Shown here: positions 59,101-64,000 of the stretch, piece by piece
Layout: each line of letters starts with the position of its first letter
How positions within the stretch are numbered: position 1 is the first letter of the stretch
Assembly: GCA_018141785.1 (NCBI GenBank)
Contig: CP073341.1
Span: forward strand, 3,503,422-3,567,421
From: Candidatus Paraprochloron terpiosi LD05
GTDB taxonomy: Bacteria > Cyanobacteriota > Cyanobacteriia > Cyanobacteriales > Prochloraceae
Direction: 5' to 3'
DNA: 64,000 bases
The notes under the pieces: generated by a model
The model's input: the letters and a program-made list of their open reading frames with translations, nothing else
The model's database searches: none
Told to the model about the DNA's origin: nothing
Program-made: the position numbers and the translations under genes

Positions 59101-60716
59101 GGGAAGACAACAACAGACAGCTTTACCCACACTATTGGGGATGGTCAAGGAGGCACGGCGACAGCCACAGTCACCTTGGTAATTCAGGGAAGCAACGATG
59201 CCCCCGTAGCCCTTGATAAAACCTTGACCGCGTCGAAAAACACAGCCTCTTACGGGAACCTCCTCACTGGAGCTACAGACCCGGACGGCGACTCTCTAAC
59301 CATCACAGCCATTAACGGCACTACCCTGGAGGGTTATACTCCCATCACCCTCCCCTCAGGGGCCTTGGTGAATCGGAATGCAGATGAGACTTTCACCTAC
59401 AATCCCAATGGGCAATTTGAGTATTTAAAATCAGGCCAGACAGCAAACGACAGCTTTACCTACACTATTGGGGATAGTCAAGGAGGCACGGCGACAGCCA
59501 CAGTCGCCTTGGTAATTCAGGGAAGCAATGATGCCCCCGTAGCCCTGGATAAACGCTTTACCACCTCGGAAGAAGACCCCATTTCTGGTAACCTCCTTAC
59601 TGGAGCTATAGACCCGGGGACCGCGACCCTCTAACCATCACAGCCATTAATGGCACTCCCCTGGAGGGTTATACTCCCATCCCCCTCCCCTCAGGGGCCT
59701 GGGTGGACCTTAATGCAGATGGGACTTTTATCTACAATCCCAATGGGCAATTTGAGTATTTAAAATCAGGCCAGACAGTAACCGACAGCTTTACCTACAC
59801 TATTGGGGATGGTCAAGGAGGCACGGCGACAGCCACAGCCACCGTGGTAATTAAGGGAAGCAATTATTTAACTTTTTTACCGGTGACTCTTTCCCCTCAG
59901 TTTTACATCCCTGGAAGCCTAACCAACCTCCATCGTGGGGACTTTGATGGGAATGGAATAGATGACATCTTCCGTTAAGAGACAAATGGTTGGGCCTCTA
60001 ACATCGCTCGTGTCTTCCTCTCTCAGGGGAACGGGCACTTTGTCCAAGTGCACCTCCCGGAGTATTTGGCCCTCAACGGAAACTTCACCAACCTCTATAT
60101 CGGGGACTTTAATGGGGATGGAAACGATGACTTCCTCCGTCAGCATCAATGGTCTTACGCTGTCGGTGTCTTCTTTTCTAATGGGGACGGGACCTTCACC
60201 GAAAAAACCTTCGACTTTGTCGCCCCTAGAAACCACACCAACCTTTATGTGGGGGACTTTAATGGGGATGGAAAAGATGACTTACTCCGTCAAGAGAAAA
60301 ATGGTTGGGATAACGACAATAGCTGGAGCGCCAATATCATATTCTCTAATGAAGATCAAACCTTCAGCTTCTATACTCTTCCTGAAAGCCTGCACATAAA
60401 AGGCAGCCAAACCACTCTTCTTGTGGAGGACTTTAATGGAGACGGAAAAGACGACTTGCTCCGTCGCGCCAATAGCCCTGAGGTTAGTCACAACCGTCCA
60501 GTTGCTGAAGTCCTGCTCTCATTATTTGGGGAGGGTGAGTCCATTTTGACCTCGGTAAGAGTTCCAACTCCGAAAAACTTGCAAGGCGCCATAACTGATG
60601 CTTTGGGCGGCGATTTTGATGGTAGCGGTACAGCTGATTTCCTCCGACAGGATAAGAGAGATTTGAATGATGACCAATACTTGGCACCCCAGATCTATTT
60701 CTCAGAATGGGGTTAA
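56187..60716 (+). pseudogene. Large calcium-binding secreted protein, decayed (RTX, cadherin-like, FG-GAP)
   Basis: Read with corrections, this is one gene of about 1,500 codons without a visible start. Its N-terminal part (56187-57600) has GLEIETSG, LELRTGPSGIEEYRDG, FYPQGNISIPYEA and YVVLENRSKKGLNAELISGS, which recall amidoligase-type enzymes; that is tentative. Next come a spacer, RTX nonapeptides (GGGGNDHLFAGAGHDILYSG and GGDGDDTLIGVGGNDTLVGG, 58230-58620), three cadherin-like repeats of about 100 residues (LTITAINGT ... FTYNPNGQFE ... TYTIGDGQGG, 58860-59870) and five FG-GAP/VCBS calcium blades (GDFNGDGKDDLLRQ, 59930-60670). Stops: TAA at 56829, 57606 and 59976. Frame breaks: near 57740, 58110 and 59620. 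RTX repeats suggest type I secretion. Confidence 0.75.
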
Positions 60717-61004
60717 TTGGCGATCCCGTCACACCTTGTCCCGAACTATAACACCACGAGGGTAAGTTAGACTTATACCTCGTTGGTATTGTTTTGAAAG
60801 TACTTGACAAGACACTGCCCAAACCCTAGGATGATTGCAGTATGAGATTGAATCGCACCTAGAAAACTTAATAAGTATGGGGTTCGAGCAAAATTTTATT
60901 ACTTAAATTACTTGATAAGTAAGGCGCAAGGTTTTAGAGAAGGCCAACGTACCTAAATTGCATTAAAAATCAAGTTATCCTAAACATTACAATTTTATTT
61001 TTTT
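60717..61004. other. Gap before guaA
   Basis: AT-rich and without a gene. It must hold the guaA promoter. No guanine riboswitch or convincing box is visible. Confidence 0.4.
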
Positions 61005-62567
61005 ATGCAAAATCAGCCAATAATCTTAATTCTGGACTTTGGCTCTCAGTATTCCGAGCTGATCGCCCGTCGCATTCGCGAGACCCAAGTATATTCCGAA
61101 GTAATATCCTATCGCACCAGCCCTGAAGAAATCCAACGGCTCAATCCCAAAGGAATTATCCTCTCTGGTGGACCTAATTCAGTCTATGACGAAGATGCGC
61201 CCCAATGCAACCCTCAAATCTTCCATTTGGGCATTCCCATTCTTGGAGTATGCTATGGTATGCAATTAATGGTCAAGCAGTTAGGGGGCGAGGTAGAAAG
61301 AGCACAGCGGGCTGAATATGGAAAGGCGAACCTTACTATTGATGACCCCACAAACTTACTGACTAATGTGGAAGATGGCTCGATTATGTGGATGAGTCAT
61401 GGTGACTCCTGTACTGCATTGCCTCAGGGGTTTGAGGTATTGGCTCATACGGAAAATACCCCTTGCGCTGCCATAGCCCACCAGGAAAAGAAACTCTTCG
61501 GCGTCCAGTTTCATCCCGAAGTAGTCCATTCTGTGGGGGGAATTGCCCTGATACGCAATTTCGTCTATCATGTCTGCCAATGTGAACCTACTTGGACCAC
61601 AACAGCTTTTGTGCATGAAGCAGTTAGGGAAATTCGTGCCCAAGTAGGGGAAAAACGAGTATTGCTGGCTCTGTCTGGCGGGGTAGATTCTTCTACTTTA
61701 GCCTTTTTACTTCATCGCGCTATTGGCGAGCGCGTTACTTGCATGTTCATCGATCAAGGTTTTATGCGCAAAGGGGAGCCAGAACGATTGATGGAGATTT
61801 TTGAGCGGAAATTCCATATTAAAGTGGAGTATATTAACGCCCGGGATCGCTTCTTATCTCAATTAGTAGGCGTTACGGATCCAGAAGAAAAGCGCCGTCG
61901 CATCGGTCACGAATTTATTCAAGTGTTTGAAGAGGAATCGGAAAGTCTCGGACCTTTTGATTATCTCGCTCAAGGAACTCTTTATCCAGATGTGATTGAG
62001 TCAGCAGATACCAATGTGGATCCTATTTTAGGGGAGCGGGTTGCTGTGAAAATAAAGAGCCATCATAACGTTGGTGGACTGCCAAAAAATCTCCGCTTTA
62101 AGTTAGTGGAACCTTTGCGCAAGCTGTTTAAGGATGAAGTGCGCCAAGTGGGGAGGGCCATCGGTTTACCAGAAGAAATCGTCCGCCGCCATCCTTTCCC
62201 CGGTCCAGGTTTGGCGATTCGGATTATTGGTGAGGTGACAGGTATTCGGTTAAATATTCTCCGGGACGCAGATTATATTGTGCAGGATGAAATTGGCAGC
62301 TGGGGAATGTATCATGATTTTTGGCAAGCTTTTGCTGTGTTATTGCCCCGGAGCAGTGTGGGGGTAATGGGGGATAAACGCACTTATGCTCATCCCATTG
62401 TCTTGCGCTTTATTACTAGCGAGGATGGTATGACGGCGGATTGGGCTAAGGTGCCGATGGGACTATTGGAGGCGATCTCCAATCGGATTGTCAATGAGGT
62501 GAAGGGAGTTAATCGGGTAGTTTACGATATTACTTCTAAACCTCCGGGTACGATTGAGTGGGAATAA
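61005..62567 (+). CDS. guaA: GMP synthase (glutamine-hydrolysing)
   Basis: This enzyme makes GMP from XMP, ATP and glutamine. Glutaminase domain (1-200): [19 protein letters not shown], nucleophile Cys in GVCYGMQLM (about 82) and FHPEVVHS with the His and Glu of the triad. ATP pyrophosphatase domain (about 205-400): [18 protein letters not shown] and [11 protein letters not shown]. Dimer domain: [15 protein letters not shown] and the end [10 protein letters not shown]. Length 520, normal. Confidence 0.97.
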   Translation: MQNQPIILILDFGSQYSELIARRIRETQVYSEVISYRTSPEEIQRLNPKGIILSGGPNSVYDEDAPQCNPQIFHLGIPILGVCYGMQLMVKQLGGEVERAQRAEYGKANLTIDDPTNLLTNVEDGSIMWMSHGDSCTALPQGFEVLAHTENTPCAAIAHQEKKLFGVQFHPEVVHSVGGIALIRNFVYHVCQCEPTWTTTAFVHEAVREIRAQVGEKRVLLALSGGVDSSTLAFLLHRAIGERVTCMFIDQGFMRKGEPERLMEIFERKFHIKVEYINARDRFLSQLVGVTDPEEKRRRIGHEFIQVFEEESESLGPFDYLAQGTLYPDVIESADTNVDPILGERVAVKIKSHHNVGGLPKNLRFKLVEPLRKLFKDEVRQVGRAIGLPEEIVRRHPFPGPGLAIRIIGEVTGIRLNILRDADYIVQDEIGSWGMYHDFWQAFAVLLPRSSVGVMGDKRTYAHPIVLRFITSEDGMTADWAKVPMGLLEAISNRIVNEVKGVNRVVYDITSKPPGTIEWE

Positions 62568-62952
62568 AGAAACCAACCACTAACCACAAACCACATACTC
62601 TGGCTAACAATCATCTTGCTCGGCATGATTGACTTTTATCGACAATTAGGAATAACTTGAATAGGATTAAATGCTAATCCATTGAAATAAGTTACTTTGA
62701 ACTAAGTTTTATAACTTAAAATGGGGATAAATCCCCTAAGCTCTCTCCACGGTTTTGTGGGAATTCCACAAGAGAGCAGTTATAATAGTTGTTTGTAGAT
62801 GCAAGTTCGGTCTCTTAAAGCGGTTCTGGCAATCGACCCATCAATCAATGGTTGTCTGAAAGTCTTTTTACTGCAATACTTTGGAGAATTTTCTAGAAAT
62901 CAGATCTAGCTGTGCTCGCTTCCGATATAATTGTTCAGATGGAGAAATTTTC
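62568..62952. other. Gap between guaA and rbp
   Basis: No gene. A hairpin GGGGATAAATCCCC (62720-62733) and pairing GAG/CTC stretches around 62738-62776 could mark transcript ends or the long 5' leader known for cold-induced cyanobacterial rbp genes. Confidence 0.4.
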
Positions 62953-63270
62953 GTGACTATTTACGTGGGGAACTTATCCTACGACGCAACAGAAGACGAT
63001 CTCGCACAAGTCTTTGCCGAATATGGTACTGTTAAATCAGCCACCATGCCTACGGATCGAGAGACAGGGCGAGTCAGGGGTTTTGGGTTCGTCGAAATGG
63101 AAACGGACGAAGAAGAAGAAAATGCGCACCGCGAAGCGGATCCCTGCGGGATCGCTCAGTTAGATGGCGCTCAATGGATGGGGCGAGAAGTGCGAGTGAA
63201 TAAAGCAAGACCAAAAGAACCAAGGGGTAACCGTTTTAAATCTCCTTATGTTTATCACCCAGTAAATTAA
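62953..63270 (+). CDS. RNA-binding protein (RRM, cyanobacterial Rbp type) with an insertion
   Basis: GTG at 62953 gives MTIYVGNLSYDATEDDLAQV, 105 residues. RNP2 is IYVGNL and RNP1 is RGFGFVEM (residues about 40-48), both complete. These small RRM proteins bind RNA and many are cold-induced. The C-terminal tail after the RRM is short and without the Gly-rich tail of the cold-induced group. Between NA and IAQLDGAQWMG the family needs nothing, but here eight extra codons (HREADPCG region, 63127-63150) are inserted in frame between alpha-helix 2 and beta-strand 4. Confidence 0.88.
   Translation: MTIYVGNLSYDATEDDLAQVFAEYGTVKSATMPTDRETGRVRGFGFVEMETDEEEENAHREADPCGIAQLDGAQWMGREVRVNKARPKEPRGNRFKSPYVYHPVN
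63127..63150 (+). repeat. 24-bp palindromic insertion in the RRM gene
   Basis: CACCGCGAAGCGGATCCCTG then CGGG. Removing it restores AATGCGATCGCTCAG, a HIP1 site and the normal family sequence NAIAQ. The inserted DNA holds two small perfect stems with the flanks (CCGC-GAA-GCGG and GATCCC-TGC-GGGATC). Confidence 0.75.
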
Positions 63271-63413
63271 AGCTACACATTTACAGCTTAAAATACTTAT
63301 GAAAAGCTGAGGAGTTAATCCAACAGGTACCTGACCAGGAGCGTTTCATTATAGCCCGAAGTTGGGGGAGTCGAGAACAAGGCAGTATGATATCCCACAC
63401 CCGCGCAAAGCAC

Positions 63414-64000
63414 TTAAAAGTTTTTTCGATGACCTATTGCCTCCTTCATTCTTTCAATTACTTCTCCTACAGCCATAGTTCCCAATTCCCCTGAGGAGCG
63501 AGTACGAATACTTAAGGTACGTGACTCTAATTCTTTCGCTCCCACCACAGCCATTACTGGGATTTTCTCCTTTTCCCCATTCCTAATCTGTTTGCCCAAT
63601 CTTTCCCCTGAAGTATCTACCTCAGCGCGAATTCCAGCAGAAAGCATGGACGTTGCCACTTCCTGGGCAAAGGGTAGAAATTCGTCGCTCACTGGTAATA
63701 ATCGCCCTTGTACTGGGGCTAACCACAAGGGGAAATCTCCTGCATATTCTTCGATTAAAATACCTATCAGCCTCTCCAGGGAACCAAAAGGAGCGCGGTG
63801 AATCATCACAGGACGTTGTCTGAAACCGTCGGAAGCTACATATTCCAAGTTAAACCGTTCTGGTAAATTATAGTCTACCTGAACCGTTCCCAATTGCCAT
63901 TCCCTTTCCAAGGCATCTTCAAAAATAAAATCTAATTTGGGACCGTAAAAAGCAGCTTCTCCAGGTGCTACAAAATACTCCATTCCCATTTTTTCCACTG
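63414..64000 (-). CDS. thrS: Threonyl-tRNA synthetase, C-terminal part
   Basis: This class II synthetase charges tRNA-Thr. The window shows the last 195 residues: GEAAFYGPKLDFIFEDALER (catalytic core), GTVQVDYNLPERF, motif 3 in HRAPFGSLERLIGILIEEY and the anticodon-binding domain (WLAPVQGRLLPVSDEFLPFA ... RNGEKEKIPVMAVVGAKELE). The 5' end lies beyond base 64,000. It converges on rbp. The 143-base gap between them has nothing I can name. Confidence 0.95.
   Translation of the reverse strand, partial: VEKMGMEYFVAPGEAAFYGPKLDFIFEDALEREWQLGTVQVDYNLPERFNLEYVASDGFRQRPVMIHRAPFGSLERLIGILIEEYAGDFPLWLAPVQGRLLPVSDEFLPFAQEVATSMLSAGIRAEVDTSGERLGKQIRNGEKEKIPVMAVVGAKELESRTLSIRTRSSGELGTMAVGEVIERMKEAIGHRKNF

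Noticed and set aside
56829..59978. Reassigned TAA codon (read as Gln) in the RTX gene
   Set aside because: TAA ends ordinary genes all over the window (pstS, pstA, guaA and others), and the same gene also has frameshifts, so decay is the simpler explanation.
58180..60670. CRISPR-like periodicity in the repeat-rich stretch
   Set aside because: The repeats are coding (RTX, cadherin-like and FG-GAP units) with no constant direct repeat plus unique spacers.
1..64000. tRNA or rRNA genes
   Set aside because: I looked for T-loop strings such as GGTTCGAATCC with matching stems and for rRNA signatures and found none.

Overview
The window looks like chromosome from a filamentous cyanobacterium of the Oscillatoriales kind. 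It carries HIP1 sites (GCGATCGC), a Ycf20 homologue, a DUF3611 protein, a LabA-like NYN protein, an RRM-type Rbp, a cyanobacterial SecA, cbiD close to guaA, heptamer tandem repeats and several families of short intergenic repeats. I see no tRNA, rRNA or CRISPR array.

Positions 1-18,940 (minus strand) are one polymorphic-toxin island. Two RHS/YD-repeat surface-protein units lie in tandem. They share a 4.36-kb almost identical direct repeat (708-5068 and 13524-17883) that carries the same frameshifts and the same nonsense codon in both copies. Between the YD repeats of the right-hand unit and the start of the left-hand unit are three toxin tips (11939-10581, 9861-8842, 8321-7704). Each follows an RHS-core end and a shared Pro-rich linker, and each is followed by a different small putative immunity gene (10560-10075, 8836-8441, 7704-7483). 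A fourth tip, of the same family as the first, runs off the left edge. The right-hand unit has lost its N-terminus at a TnpB relic, and its old leader now precedes a 54-residue ORF.

Positions 19,000-27,000 hold metH (minus) and then metG, labA-like and lptC (plus). Positions 27,188-32,405 hold two tandem sulfatase genes, the second with a one-base insertion just after the catalytic motif. Then come dacB and a complete but coding-defective group II intron (33,875-36,433), which separates dacB from the lipid operon plsX-fabH-fabD-plsC. Next are a metallo-beta-lactamase-like gene destroyed by a deletion that left only the 3' end of a related intron, ribF, a split moxR, a Uma2 gene flanked by 15-bp direct repeats, and secA.

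Positions 46,890-56,092 hold a toxin-tip relic, a quinone oxidoreductase, two small membrane proteins, the phosphate uptake operon pstS-pstC-pstA-pstB, a glycerate kinase, a DUF3293 protein and cbiD. A decayed 4.5-kb gene for a large calcium-binding secreted protein (RTX, cadherin-like and FG-GAP repeats, possible amidoligase-like N-terminus) lies between cbiD and guaA. The window closes with guaA, an rbp gene carrying an 8-codon palindromic insertion at a HIP1 site, and the 3' part of thrS.

The strongest theme is genome plasticity: modular toxin exchange, shared decay across duplicated units, intron remnants and short palindromes inserted into genes. All calls are from reading the sequence; no database search was run.
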